DNA of 64,000 nucleotides from Corynebacterium jeikeium (lineage in GTDB: Bacteria > Actinomycetota > Actinomycetes > Mycobacteriales > Mycobacteriaceae): assembly GCA_003955985.1 (NCBI GenBank), contig CP033784.1, positions 682,001 to 746,000 on the forward strand. The letters run 5' to 3'. The notes under the pieces are model-generated. The model was not told the DNA's origin. It made no database searches and saw only the letters and a list, made by a program, of their open reading frames with translations. The translations under genes were made by a program, and so were the position numbers. Shown one piece after another: positions 34,194 through 44,564 of this stretch (position 1 is the stretch's first letter; each line of letters opens with the position of its first letter).

Positions 34194-36347
34194 GTGTCGG
34201 AAATGGGCAAGCAGGTCGCGGAGCCGGTGGGCGAGGACAAGCTGGATTACCACGCGCTCAATGCGCTGCTGAATCTGTACGGTGAAGACGGCAAGATTCA
34301 GTTCGATAAGGACCGCATGGCTGCGCGACAGTTCTTCTTGCAGCATGTCAATCAGAACACTGTGTTCTTCCATAACTTGCGGGAGAAGCTCGATTACCTG
34401 GTAGAGAACCATTACTACGAGGCTGAGGTTCTGGAGAAGTACGAATTTGAGGACGTCAAGGCACTGTTCAAGCAGGCCTACGCCCACAAGTTCCGTTTTC
34501 AGACTTTCCTGGGTGCTTACAAGTACTACACCTCGTACACGCTGAAGACTTTCGACGGCAAGCGTTACTTGGAGCGTTACGAAGACCGTGTGTGCATGGT
34601 TGCACTCACGCTTGCCGACGGCGACTTGGGGCTCGCGCAGCACCTGGTTGATGAGATCATCGCCGGACGTTTCCAGCCTGCTACTCCTACATTCCTCAAC
34701 TCCGGTAAGGCCCAGCGCGGCGAGCCGGTGAGCTGCTTCCTGCTGCGTATCGAGGACAACATGGAGTCCATTGGCCGCGCCATCAACTCCTCGCTGCAGC
34801 TGTCCAAGCGCGGCGGTGGTGTTGCGCTGCTGCTGAGCAATCTGCGTGAACAGGGCGCTCCGATTAAGCACATCGAGAATCAGTCTTCCGGTGTCATCCC
34901 GGTTATGAAGCTGCTGGAGGACTCCTTCTCCTACGCTAACCAGCTGGGTGCTCGCCAGGGTGCAGGCGCTGTCTACCTGCACGCGCACCACCCGGACATC
35001 ATGCGCTTCCTGGATACCAAGCGTGAGAACGCGGACGAGAAGATTCGCATCAAGTCGCTGTCGCTCGGCGTTGTCATTCCGGACATCACGTTCGAGCTGG
35101 CCAAGCGTAACGACGACATGTACCTCTTCAGCCCGTACGATGTCGAGCGTGTCTACGGTAAGCCGTTCGCGGACATTAGCATCACCGAGAATTACGCGGA
35201 TATGGTCGAGGACCCGCGTATTCGTAAGCAGAAGATCAACGCGCGTCAGTTCTTCCAGACCATCGCTGAGATTCAGTTTGAGTCCGGCTACCCGTACATC
35301 ATGTTCGAGGACACGGTTAACCGCGCGAACCCGATTGAGGGCCGCATTAACATGTCGAACCTCTGCTCGGAGATTCTGCAGGTCAACACCCCGTCGACCT
35401 ACAATGCGGACCTGTCCTACGAGCACGTGGGTGAGGACATTTCCTGTAACCTTGGTTCGCTGAATATTGCGATGACCATGGACTCGCCGGACTTTGGTCG
35501 CACTGTCGAGACTGCCATCCGTGGCCTGACTGCGGTCAGTGAGCAGACTTCTATTGACTCGGTGCCATCGATTCGCAAGGGCAACGACGGATCTCACGCC
35601 ATCGGCCTGGGGCAGATGAACCTGCACGGCTACCTTGGTCGCGAGAAGATTATGTACGGCTCGGAAGAAGGCCTGGACTTCACCAACGCCTACTTCGCAG
35701 CAGTGCTCTACGCAGTCCTGCGCGCATCCAACAAGATTGCTCGCGAGCGCGGTCAGAAGTTCGTCAACTTTGAGAACTCCGACTACGCTAGCGGCAAGTA
35801 CTTCGATAACTTCGATCCGGCAGAGTTCCAGCCGAAGACTCAGCACGTCAAGGAGATCTTCGAGAACTCCACCGCGCACATTCCGGACGCTGAGGACTGG
35901 GCGCAACTGAAGGCCGACGTCATGGAGTACGGCCTGTTCAACCGCAATCTGCAGGCAGTGCCGCCGACCGGTTCGATTTCCTACATCAACAACTCGACCT
36001 CGTCGATTCACCCGATTGCATCTCAGATTGAGATCCGCAAGGAGGGCAAGATTGGTCGCGTTTACTACCCGGCTCCGCACTTGGACAATGACAACCGTGA
36101 GTACTTCCAGGATGCCTACGAAATCGGCTACGAGAAGATCATTGACACTTACGCGGTCGCTACCAAGTATGTTGACCAGGGACTGTCGCTGACCTTGTTC
36201 TTCAAGGACACGGTGAGCACTCGTGACCTCAACCGTGCGCAGATTTACGCATGGCGCAAGGGTATTAAGACTCTGTACTACATCCGCCTGCGTCAGGTTG
36301 CGCTGGAGGGTACTGAGGTCGAGGGTTGCGTATCCTGCATGCTTTAA
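34194..36347 (+). CDS. nrdE: class Ib ribonucleoside-diphosphate reductase alpha subunit
   Basis: A 717-residue catalytic subunit reducing ribonucleoside diphosphates. The N-terminal part lacks an ATP-cone, as is normal for class Ib. Visible sites are [13 protein letters not shown] (the catalytic cysteine region), [19 protein letters not shown] (substrate loop) and the C-terminal redox pair VEGCVSCML that is re-reduced by NrdH. GTG at 34194 with AAAGGAG eight bases upstream is chosen; the frame is open further upstream to 34134. A strong terminator follows at 36398. The long reverse-strand open frame inside this gene is a by-product of codon bias. Confidence 0.97.
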   Translation: MSEMGKQVAEPVGEDKLDYHALNALLNLYGEDGKIQFDKDRMAARQFFLQHVNQNTVFFHNLREKLDYLVENHYYEAEVLEKYEFEDVKALFKQAYAHKFRFQTFLGAYKYYTSYTLKTFDGKRYLERYEDRVCMVALTLADGDLGLAQHLVDEIIAGRFQPATPTFLNSGKAQRGEPVSCFLLRIEDNMESIGRAINSSLQLSKRGGGVALLLSNLREQGAPIKHIENQSSGVIPVMKLLEDSFSYANQLGARQGAGAVYLHAHHPDIMRFLDTKRENADEKIRIKSLSLGVVIPDITFELAKRNDDMYLFSPYDVERVYGKPFADISITENYADMVEDPRIRKQKINARQFFQTIAEIQFESGYPYIMFEDTVNRANPIEGRINMSNLCSEILQVNTPSTYNADLSYEHVGEDISCNLGSLNIAMTMDSPDFGRTVETAIRGLTAVSEQTSIDSVPSIRKGNDGSHAIGLGQMNLHGYLGREKIMYGSEEGLDFTNAYFAAVLYAVLRASNKIARERGQKFVNFENSDYASGKYFDNFDPAEFQPKTQHVKEIFENSTAHIPDAEDWAQLKADVMEYGLFNRNLQAVPPTGSISYINNSTSSIHPIASQIEIRKEGKIGRVYYPAPHLDNDNREYFQDAYEIGYEKIIDTYAVATKYVDQGLSLTLFFKDTVSTRDLNRAQIYAWRKGIKTLYYIRLRQVALEGTEVEGCVSCML

Positions 36348-36397
36348 GCAAGCGTGCTTGAGGGCTAGGCATCTAGTACTTCAGTTGTAGCGCATTG

Positions 36398-36448
36398 AAG
36401 GCGCGAGAATTTCCCCGAGTTTTGCCGGGAGATTCTCGCGCCTTTTTC
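36398..36448 (+). terminator. intrinsic terminator after nrdE
   Basis: AAGGCGCGAGAAT / ATTCTCGCGCCTT, a perfect 13-bp stem followed by TTTTTCG. Confidence 0.85.
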
Positions 36449-36501
36449 GTCGCTCCACCCAATTGGGAACAAATGTAAATATCACTATTGACGGTTGTAA
36501 T

Positions 36502-36518
36502 CCAGGTAATTAACCTGG
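36502..36518. promoter_or_regulatory. palindrome upstream of deoD
   Basis: CCAGGT-N5-ACCTGG, 65 bases before the deoD start. It is a likely binding site for a regulator of the nucleoside genes. Confidence 0.4.
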
Positions 36519-36582
36519 GCAGTGGTACACCAATGTTCGCATAATTTTCACCCACGGCTAGTGGGGGAAGGGGCTGGAAGCC

Positions 36583-37308
36583 ATGTCCGATACCACTGGT
36601 AAGAGCACACCACACATCAACCCAAAGGGTGCGCCGATTGCAGAAACCATTTTGTTGCCAGGTGACCCGCTGCGTGCCAAGTTCATTGCGGAGACCTATT
36701 TGGATGATGTCGTTCAGTTCAACGAAGTTCGCAACATGTTGGGCTTTACCGGCACCTACCAGGGGCAGGAAGTGTCCGTCATGGGATCCGGTATGGGCAT
36801 TCCGTCTATCTCGCTGTACTCCTGGGAACTTATCCATGTTTTCGGCTGCAAGAAGCTGATTCGCGTCGGTTCCTGCGGCGCGTTGCAGCCGGAGCTGGAC
36901 CTGTATGACGTGGTTATCGGCCAGACGGCGTCGACGGACTCCAATTTTCTATCGCAGTACAACTTGCCGGGGACATTCGCCCCGTCCGCATCTTTCCGTC
37001 TGATTGAAGATGTTCGCGATCGCGCCCGTGAGCAGGGCATCACTACGCACGTCGGCAACATCTTGTCCAGCGATATTTTCTACAACTTCCAGGATGATGT
37101 GAACGACCGTTGGGCACGCATGGGTGTGCTGGCGGTGGAGATGGAATCAGCTGGCCTTTATGCCACTGCCGCCGAGGCCGGTGTGGAGGCCATGGGAATC
37201 TTCACTGTGTCGGACAACATCGTCACCGGTGGAAAGACCACTCCGGAAGAACGTGAGAAGGCCTTCACGACGATGATGGAGCTGGCATTGCCGCTGGCTC
37301 GACTCTAG
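36583..37308 (+). CDS. deoD: purine-nucleoside phosphorylase (DeoD type)
   Basis: A 241-residue hexameric-type enzyme splitting purine (deoxy)nucleosides with phosphate to base and (deoxy)ribose 1-phosphate. Visible signatures are ILLPGDPLRAKFIAETYL, MGSGMGIPSISLYSWEL, RVGSCGALQ and VLAVEMESAGLYATAA (substrate-binding Met-Glu), then VSDNIVTGG with the catalytic Asp. It is followed by an MFS transporter 50 bases later, which may take up or release its substrates. It lies between nrdE and nrdF, all concerned with deoxynucleotide supply. Confidence 0.95.
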   Translation: MSDTTGKSTPHINPKGAPIAETILLPGDPLRAKFIAETYLDDVVQFNEVRNMLGFTGTYQGQEVSVMGSGMGIPSISLYSWELIHVFGCKKLIRVGSCGALQPELDLYDVVIGQTASTDSNFLSQYNLPGTFAPSASFRLIEDVRDRAREQGITTHVGNILSSDIFYNFQDDVNDRWARMGVLAVEMESAGLYATAAEAGVEAMGIFTVSDNIVTGGKTTPEEREKAFTTMMELALPLARL

Positions 37309-37358
37309 TGTCCTGGTCCGCAATCAATTGGCTTGAAGTGTGAAATAGGTACAGTGCG

Positions 37359-38804
37359 ATGAGCAATCCCGCCAGCAATACCAGCTTGAACGTGAATCCC
37401 CGTGAAAGCGCAGCGTCCAAGGCTGCCGCGCCAAACCCTAAGGCCGCAGTCCCGGTCTTGCTGTTTTCCTTTGTATTCTGTTTGGTCTTGGACAATGGCT
37501 TTAAGTTCATGACCAAGCCGATTGCGGAATCTCTGGACCTCAGTGTCTCCACGGCCAGTCTGCAGGCGACACTCGCCGGTATCTTGATTGGCATTGGAGC
37601 GGTGGTGTACGCCGCATTGGCGGACAGCATCAGTATCCGCAAATTGATGATTGTCGGTATCGGCTTCGTCGCCGTGGGCTCTCTACTGGGTTATTTCTTC
37701 CAGGGAGTATGGCCAATCGTGCTTACTGCCCGCATTATTCAAACTGCGGGCCTGGCGGCGGCTGAGACACTCTACGTCATCTATGTCACCAAGTACCTAA
37801 GCCCAGAAGATCAGAAAACCTACCTCGGCTTTTCCACCGCGGCCTTCCAAGCCGCGCTGCTGATTGGAACGTTGACCTCGGGAATCGTGGCTACCTACAT
37901 TTCCTGGCCGGCTATGTTCCTGATTTCGCTCATTCTGATTGTTGCCATTCCGTTCCTGATCAAGACAGTTCCGGAGGAGCAGCAGCAGAAGAGTCACCTG
38001 GATATCTTTGGCCTGTTCCTCATCGCGGTCATCGCCACTGCGGTGATGCTGTTCATGCAGCAGTTCCAATGGTGGTGGCTGGTTGCCGCTGCGCTGGGCG
38101 TCGCGCTCTTTGTCTGGCACATCCGGACACATGACAACGCCGTGGTCAGCCCGTCGTTCTTTACCAATGCTCGCTACGTTTGCGCGCTGATTGTTGTGCT
38201 CGTGGTTTACATGGTCCAGTTGGGGTATTCGGCCATTCTGTTGCCGTACATGGTCGACGAGCTCTATGGCATCAACCTCGACGGTGCTGCCTATATCCTC
38301 GCGCCGGGCTACCTCTGCGCTGTCATCGTCGGTGTAATGTCTGGCAAGGTTGCCAAGTTCCTGCCCTCGAAGCAGGCCATTGTCGCAGCCATCAGCATCA
38401 TCATCGTGGCGTTGCTCATCCCCGCAGTGCTGCCGGGGGCCGGTGTTGCCACGGTTATCGTCTCCATGATTCTGTTCCCATCAGGGTTCGCGCTCATGTA
38501 TGCGCCGTTGGTCGCGACCGCACTGCAGAACATTCCTGCCGCCAAGTCCGGTGTTGCAATCGGTTTCTACAATCTGACGATCAATATTGCCGTCCCGGTT
38601 GGCATCGCGTTAACGGCCATGCTTGTTGATTCTCGACCGGCCTTCTTCAGCACCCTCTCCATCGCGCAGTCTGAAGCAGAAGGGGTCTCCGCTACCATCG
38701 CTTGGTTGCTCGCGCTCATGGCTGTCGTAGGTTTGCTGGTGTACGTCATCTCCGACCGCATCATCAACGACACCGCGGAAAACCGAGAGAAGGTTCACGC
38801 CTAG
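37359..38804 (+). CDS. MFS transporter (DHA2-like, probably 14 TM), adjacent to deoD
   Basis: A 481-residue polytopic protein. A basic/Ala-rich N-terminal tail (about 30 residues) is followed by FCLVLDNGFKFMTKPIAESL and many hydrophobic segments. The inter-helix motif DSISIRKLMIVGIG resembles motif A of MFS drug or metabolite transporters. The number of membrane segments suggests a 14-helix member. The closeness to deoD suggests a nucleoside or base substrate, but this is positional inference; a drug-efflux role cannot be excluded. A perfect terminator follows. Confidence 0.75.
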   Translation: MSNPASNTSLNVNPRESAASKAAAPNPKAAVPVLLFSFVFCLVLDNGFKFMTKPIAESLDLSVSTASLQATLAGILIGIGAVVYAALADSISIRKLMIVGIGFVAVGSLLGYFFQGVWPIVLTARIIQTAGLAAAETLYVIYVTKYLSPEDQKTYLGFSTAAFQAALLIGTLTSGIVATYISWPAMFLISLILIVAIPFLIKTVPEEQQQKSHLDIFGLFLIAVIATAVMLFMQQFQWWWLVAAALGVALFVWHIRTHDNAVVSPSFFTNARYVCALIVVLVVYMVQLGYSAILLPYMVDELYGINLDGAAYILAPGYLCAVIVGVMSGKVAKFLPSKQAIVAAISIIIVALLIPAVLPGAGVATVIVSMILFPSGFALMYAPLVATALQNIPAAKSGVAIGFYNLTINIAVPVGIALTAMLVDSRPAFFSTLSIAQSEAEGVSATIAWLLALMAVVGLLVYVISDRIINDTAENREKVHA

Positions 38805-38826
38805 GCTCGCGCAACATCTTGCGCTT

Positions 38827-38866
38827 GGTGCTTGACGACGGACATTGCGTCGTCAAGCACCTTTTT
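38827..38866 (+). terminator. intrinsic terminator of the deoD–MFS unit
   Basis: GGTGCTTGACGACG / CGTCGTCAAGCACC, a perfect 14-bp stem with a seven-base loop, then TTTTTCTTTG. Confidence 0.9.
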
Positions 38867-40158
<1,292 letters not shown>

Positions 40159-40488
40159 AAGCACAGGTGTAGGGAACATTCCGCATCGAGCCTCACTCTG
40201 GTGACAGCACACACACGGGGGTAGTAGTCCTAGCCTCGACGGTTCCTGCTAAATAGGCGTTAGCCCAGGTTAAGACAATTCTCAGGAAACTAATAGTGTG
40301 CTTAGCTGAGTGGGGAAGTGAGCCGGAAAATCCCTTAGCCTTAACTTTTTCCAAGGTTCAGACTAGAATCTGGCACATAGCGGTAGGTGGGTTCGCCGTC
40401 GCGTACTCGCCTGCACTATTCTCACAAGGACAAAACTTAAAATCCCTGTAGTGAGTTACAGGAAATCTTCGCGTAGTAAGGAGGAAGA
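40159..40488. other. upstream region of ctaD
   Basis: A 330-base non-coding region with an AT-rich part (40255-40380) that should hold the ctaD promoter (TAGAAT near 40364 is a candidate -10). A strong ribosome-binding site AAGGAGG lies at the end. No gene or RNA was recognised. Confidence 0.35.
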
Positions 40489-42189
40489 ATGACTGCAGTA
40501 GCGCCTCGTCCAGATCATGGCGTTGTAGCGCCGGAACGGCCGCAGCCGTTCGGACATGAGCGTAAGGGCAGCTGGGCGTGGGAAATGCTGACCACGACCG
40601 ACCACAAGAAGCTGGGCATCATGTACATCATTATGTCCTTCTCGTTCTTCTTTGTCGGCGGTCTGATGGCTCTGCTTATCCGTGCTGAGCTCTTCGCCCC
40701 AGGACTTCAGTTCCTTTCTAACGAGCAGTTCAACCAGATGTTCACCATGCACGGCACGGTGATGCTGCTTCTGTTCGGTACCCCGATTGTTTGGGGTTTT
40801 GCTAACTACATTCTGCCACTTCAGATTGGTGCTCCGGACGTGGCTTTCCCGCGTCTGAACGCTTTCGGCTTCTGGCTGACCACCATTGGTGGCATTCTGA
40901 TGCTGTCGGGCTTCCTGACCCCGGGTGGTGCTGCTGACTTCGGTTGGACCATGTACTCCCCGCTGTCTGACCCGATTCACTCTCCGGGTGTCGGTTCTGA
41001 CCTGTGGATTGTCGGTGTCGGTGTTGGTGGTGTCGGTACCATCGCTTCCGCCATTAACATGACCACCACTGTCCTGTGCCTCCGTGCACCAGGCATGACC
41101 ATGTTCCGTATGCCAATCTTCACCTGGAACATCCTGGTTACCTCGATCCTGGCTCTGCTGATCTTCCCGATTCTGACTGCAGCTGCTCTTGGTGTTTTGT
41201 ACGACCGTAAGCTGGGCGGTCACATTTACGACCCGGCAAACGGTGGCGCAATGCTGTGGCAGCACCTGTTCTGGTTCTTCGGTCACCCAGAGGTCTACGT
41301 CCTGCTGTTGCCGTTCGTGGGCATCATCACCGAGGTCGTTCCGGTCTTTTCCCGTAAGCCGCTGTTCGGCTACGCAGGTATGGTCTTCGCAACCCTGTCT
41401 ATTGCAGGTCTGTCCATGGCTGTGTGGGCACACCACATGTTCGTGACCGGTGGCGTTCTGCTTCCGTTCTTCTCGTTCATGACCTTCCTGATTTCGGTCC
41501 CGACCGGTGTTAAGTTCATCAACTGGATGGGCACCATGTGGCGTGGCCACATGACCTTCGAGGCTCCGATGACTTTCGCTCTCGGCTTCATCGTGACCTT
41601 CCTGTTCGGTGGTTTGACCGGTATTATGCTGGCTTCCCCACCGCTGGACTTCCACGTCTCTGATACTTACTTCGTCGTGGCGCACTTCCACTACACCCTG
41701 TTCGGTACCCTGGTCTTCGCTTCCTACTCGGGCGTTTACTTCTGGTTCCCGAAGATGACTGGTCGTATGCTCGACGAGAAGCTGGCAAAGGTTCACTTCT
41801 GGCTGACCTTCATCGGCTTCAACCTGACCTTCCTGGTCCAGCACTGGCTGGGTAACGAGGGTATGCCGCGTCGTTACGCCGACTACCTCGAGACTGACGG
41901 TTTCACCACCCTGAACATGATCTCCACCGTTGGTGCGTTCATCCTGGGTCTGTCTGTTATCCCGTTTGTCTGGAACGTCTTCAAGTCCTGGCGCTACGGT
42001 GAGGTCGTCACTGTTGATGACCCGTGGGGTTACGGTAACTCCCTCGAGTGGGCTACTTCTTGCCCGCCGCCGCGCCACAACTTCACCTCGATGCCGCGCA
42101 TCCGCTCGGAGCGCCCGGCGTTCGAGCTGCACTACCCGCACATGGTTGAGCGTCAGCGCGCAGAGGCCCACGTTGGTCGTCAGCTCTAA
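40489..42189 (+). CDS. ctaD: cytochrome c oxidase subunit I (aa3 type)
   Basis: A 566-residue, 12-helix catalytic subunit of the terminal aa3 oxidase that works with the bc1-type complex in actinobacteria. Visible signatures are [40 protein letters not shown] (CuB ligand His and the cross-linked Tyr region), [12 protein letters not shown] and [15 protein letters not shown] (heme ligands). AAGGAGG precedes the ATG. A strong terminator follows, so it is probably transcribed alone; the other subunits are not in this window. Confidence 0.97.
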   Translation: MTAVAPRPDHGVVAPERPQPFGHERKGSWAWEMLTTTDHKKLGIMYIIMSFSFFFVGGLMALLIRAELFAPGLQFLSNEQFNQMFTMHGTVMLLLFGTPIVWGFANYILPLQIGAPDVAFPRLNAFGFWLTTIGGILMLSGFLTPGGAADFGWTMYSPLSDPIHSPGVGSDLWIVGVGVGGVGTIASAINMTTTVLCLRAPGMTMFRMPIFTWNILVTSILALLIFPILTAAALGVLYDRKLGGHIYDPANGGAMLWQHLFWFFGHPEVYVLLLPFVGIITEVVPVFSRKPLFGYAGMVFATLSIAGLSMAVWAHHMFVTGGVLLPFFSFMTFLISVPTGVKFINWMGTMWRGHMTFEAPMTFALGFIVTFLFGGLTGIMLASPPLDFHVSDTYFVVAHFHYTLFGTLVFASYSGVYFWFPKMTGRMLDEKLAKVHFWLTFIGFNLTFLVQHWLGNEGMPRRYADYLETDGFTTLNMISTVGAFILGLSVIPFVWNVFKSWRYGEVVTVDDPWGYGNSLEWATSCPPPRHNFTSMPRIRSERPAFELHYPHMVERQRAEAHVGRQL

Positions 42190-42240
42190 GAGCTAGTGGC
42201 TACATGGCTGATGCAACTCTGAGTTAATAACTACGCGAAG

Positions 42241-42278
42241 CTAAGGCCCCATCACGGTTCTCCGTGATGGGGCCTTAG
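42241..42278 (+). terminator. intrinsic terminator after ctaD
   Basis: CTAAGGCCCCATCACGG / CCGTGATGGGGCCTTAG, a perfect 17-bp stem with a four-base loop, followed by TCTTGTCTTT. Confidence 0.9.
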
Positions 42279-42468
42279 TCTTGTCTTTGAGAGTCTTTCC
42301 TAGGGAAGAGGCAGTAAGAGAGCGCAGTAAGAGCAGGGGGGGCGCAGGGAGCGCCAGAAGGGCAAGAGAGCAAGGCGATGGCTAGCGCCTGTCGCTGGCC
42401 ACCCACTGAAGTGCGGAATCCCACTATGCGATGAGCGCTCTGCCGGGGCTTCATGCGATACTGGATTG

Positions 42469-43761
42469 GTGAATGAACAGGTAATTACCTCTCCCAGTCA
42501 GTCTGTAGATACCGATGCTCTATCGGTTTCGTTGGCACCGGGACTAGCTCCGGTGCTTATTACCGCTGTTGGCCGAGACCGCCCGGGTGTCTCCGCAGCT
42601 TTCTTCCGCGTGCTCGCGGCCCACGGAGTTCAAATTTTGGATGTGGAACAGTCGGTGTTCCGCTCTAATCTGAGCCTCGGTGCGCTTGTTGGTGTCACAG
42701 AAGAAAAGGTCGGTGTTCTCCGTGAGGGACTCATTGAAACACTGAAGCCTCACGGCATGACTGTCAGTTTCCAGCTGGATGCCCCGATTGAGCGCAGCGA
42801 TGGCTCCACCCACGCACTTGTCGTGTTGGGCAATCCGGTCAACGCTGAGGATATTTCCCGTATCGGCCGCACTCTTGCTGATTACGGTGCAAACATCGAT
42901 TCCATTCGCGGTATTGCTGACTACCCAGTCACTGGCCTGGAATTGCTGGTCTCTATTCCGGACCCGAAGCCGGGTGCGGGCATTCCGCTGCGTAAGGCAC
43001 TGGCCGAGCTTGCACAGGACCAGGACATTGACATCGCAATTGAACGCGCTGGTTTGCAACGCCGCTCCAAGCGCTTGATTTGTTTCGATGTGGACTCGAC
43101 CTTGATTACCGGTGAGGTCATTGAGATGCTGGCCGCCCATGCTGGTCGCGAGGCGGAGGTTGCAGCGGTTACAGAGCGCGCTATGCGCGGTGAGCTGGAC
43201 TTCGCCGAGTCACTGCATGAGCGAGTTAAGGCTCTGGCTGGCCTGCCGGTCAGTGTCCTAGAGGAAGTCACTAACTCCATCGAGCTGACTCCAGGCGCCC
43301 GCACCACGATCCGCACGCTGAAGCGCCTCGGTTACAAGTGTGGTGCTGTCTCCGGTGGCTTTATCCAGATCTTGGAGCCGCTGGCAAAGGATCTCGGTCT
43401 GGACTTTTACAAGGCGAATACCCTCGAGGTCGAGGACGGAAAGCTGACTGGACGCGTGGTCGGCGATGTCGTCGATAGGCAGGAGAAGGCCCGCAGCCTC
43501 AAGACGTTCGCCGCAGAGTCGGGGCTTCAGATGCATCAGACCGTTGCGGTCGGCGATGGGGCCAATGACATCGATATGTTGTCGGTCGCAGGCCTTGGTA
43601 TTGCTTTCAATGCCAAGCCGGCGCTGAAGGAAATCGCTGACACGTCCGTCAACGTTCCATTCATGGACTCGATTCTGTTCATGCTGGGCATTTCCCGCGA
43701 TGAAATCGACGATGCCGACCGCGAAGATGGCACCTTCCGCCGCGTGCCGTTGGAGCAGTAG
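42469..43761 (+). CDS. serB: phosphoserine phosphatase with N-terminal ACT domains
   Basis: A 430-residue enzyme making L-serine from phosphoserine. Two ACT-like regulatory repeats occupy about residues 22-190 (APVLITAVGRDRPGVSAAFF; THALVVLGNPVNAEDISRIG). A HAD phosphatase domain follows: CFDVDSTLITGE (nucleophile Asp), VSGGFIQILEPLAK and VGDGANDIDML. The ACT domains suggest feedback by serine or another amino acid. GTG at 42469 is preferred over a TTG one codon before. Its TAG overlaps by one base the GTG of the next gene. Confidence 0.95.
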   Translation: MNEQVITSPSQSVDTDALSVSLAPGLAPVLITAVGRDRPGVSAAFFRVLAAHGVQILDVEQSVFRSNLSLGALVGVTEEKVGVLREGLIETLKPHGMTVSFQLDAPIERSDGSTHALVVLGNPVNAEDISRIGRTLADYGANIDSIRGIADYPVTGLELLVSIPDPKPGAGIPLRKALAELAQDQDIDIAIERAGLQRRSKRLICFDVDSTLITGEVIEMLAAHAGREAEVAAVTERAMRGELDFAESLHERVKALAGLPVSVLEEVTNSIELTPGARTTIRTLKRLGYKCGAVSGGFIQILEPLAKDLGLDFYKANTLEVEDGKLTGRVVGDVVDRQEKARSLKTFAAESGLQMHQTVAVGDGANDIDMLSVAGLGIAFNAKPALKEIADTSVNVPFMDSILFMLGISRDEIDDADREDGTFRRVPLEQ

Positions 43762-44564
43762 TGCAACGCGAGGATCACAAGGATCCAGCTGTCACGGACG
43801 CATCATCGGTACCGGAGTGGTTCCGTATCGCCCATAATCTCCTGCCGCAACCTGATAGGGAAGACCACGGCGAGGATGTGCCGTGGGCAATGGCTATTGT
43901 GCTTGAGGTTCCGAAGAAGGAACGCCCCTCGCGCACTGCGCTGCTCCGCGCTGCCGCGATGGCTGTTGTTGCTTGTTGCCTGGACGAACGCGCAGGCGAT
44001 GACACTTCTGCCTATCAACAAGGTCTGGCGTCTTGGTACGGTGCGCGCATCCGCAAGCTCACACGTCGCGCTCGCAATATCGGCTGGCAACGCGCTCAGC
44101 TTGCACCGGGTGTCACCGTGGACGTCGACGGCGCGCAAGCTCGCGCACTAGTGCCAACTCCTGTCGACGAAACCTACCCGGAGATTGCCAAACTACAAAT
44201 TTCCGGCACCGATTTGCCTTACGACGACCCGGAGAACACATCTCCCGGCGCCCCGGGCGACCATGAGAGCGCTGACACCTTTGCTCCGCCAGTGATTTGG
44301 GTGGACAAAAACCTGAATATGTCCGTAGGAAAGGTGGCCGCGCAAGTTGGACACGGCTCAATGCTCTATGCGGCCAGTCTGTCGGTCGAGGACGCTTGGG
44401 CGTGGGCGCAAAGTGGTTATGCGTTAGATGTGAAAGAAGTACCGCGGGAGCAGTGGCCAGCGCCAGAGCTCCGCGCGGTTGAGGTTCAGGATGCCGGGTT
44501 TACCGAGATTGCTCCCGGTTCAGTCACCGTGGCGGTGACCCCTGGGGCAGTAACTCACGACTGA
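43761..44564 (+). CDS. PTH2-type peptidyl-tRNA hydrolase-like protein with N-terminal extension
   Basis: A 267-residue protein. The C-terminal part (VIWVDKNLNMSVGKVAAQVG, HGSMLYAA, and the final GSVTVAVTPGA) matches the PTH2 peptidyl-tRNA hydrolase fold, which is common in archaea/eukaryotes and occurs in actinobacteria. The N-terminal ~170 residues contain an Arg-rich middle (WYGARIRKLTRRARNIGWQRAQL) with no recognised family. The GTG overlaps the serB stop by one base, so it is translationally coupled. Hydrolysis of stalled peptidyl-tRNA is the inferred activity. It ends convergently and overlaps the acyl-CoA synthetase end by ten bases. Confidence 0.75.
   Translation: MQREDHKDPAVTDASSVPEWFRIAHNLLPQPDREDHGEDVPWAMAIVLEVPKKERPSRTALLRAAAMAVVACCLDERAGDDTSAYQQGLASWYGARIRKLTRRARNIGWQRAQLAPGVTVDVDGAQARALVPTPVDETYPEIAKLQISGTDLPYDDPENTSPGAPGDHESADTFAPPVIWVDKNLNMSVGKVAAQVGHGSMLYAASLSVEDAWAWAQSGYALDVKEVPREQWPAPELRAVEVQDAGFTEIAPGSVTVAVTPGAVTHD

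Noticed and set aside
34041..36080. A 679-codon reverse-strand open frame across nrdE.
   Set aside because: It mirrors the highly expressed nrdE gene; biased codon use leaves the opposite frame open. Its translation is Val/Leu/Arg/Asn-rich without any family pattern.
40368..40376. A copy of the arm motif ATCTGGCAC upstream of ctaD.
   Set aside because: It is a single copy far from the element and overlaps a likely promoter; a chance match.
40456..42171. A 571-codon reverse-strand open frame across ctaD.
   Set aside because: Same reason: the ctaD codon bias. The product is extremely hydrophilic (Glu/Gln/His/Thr) and has no recognisable fold.
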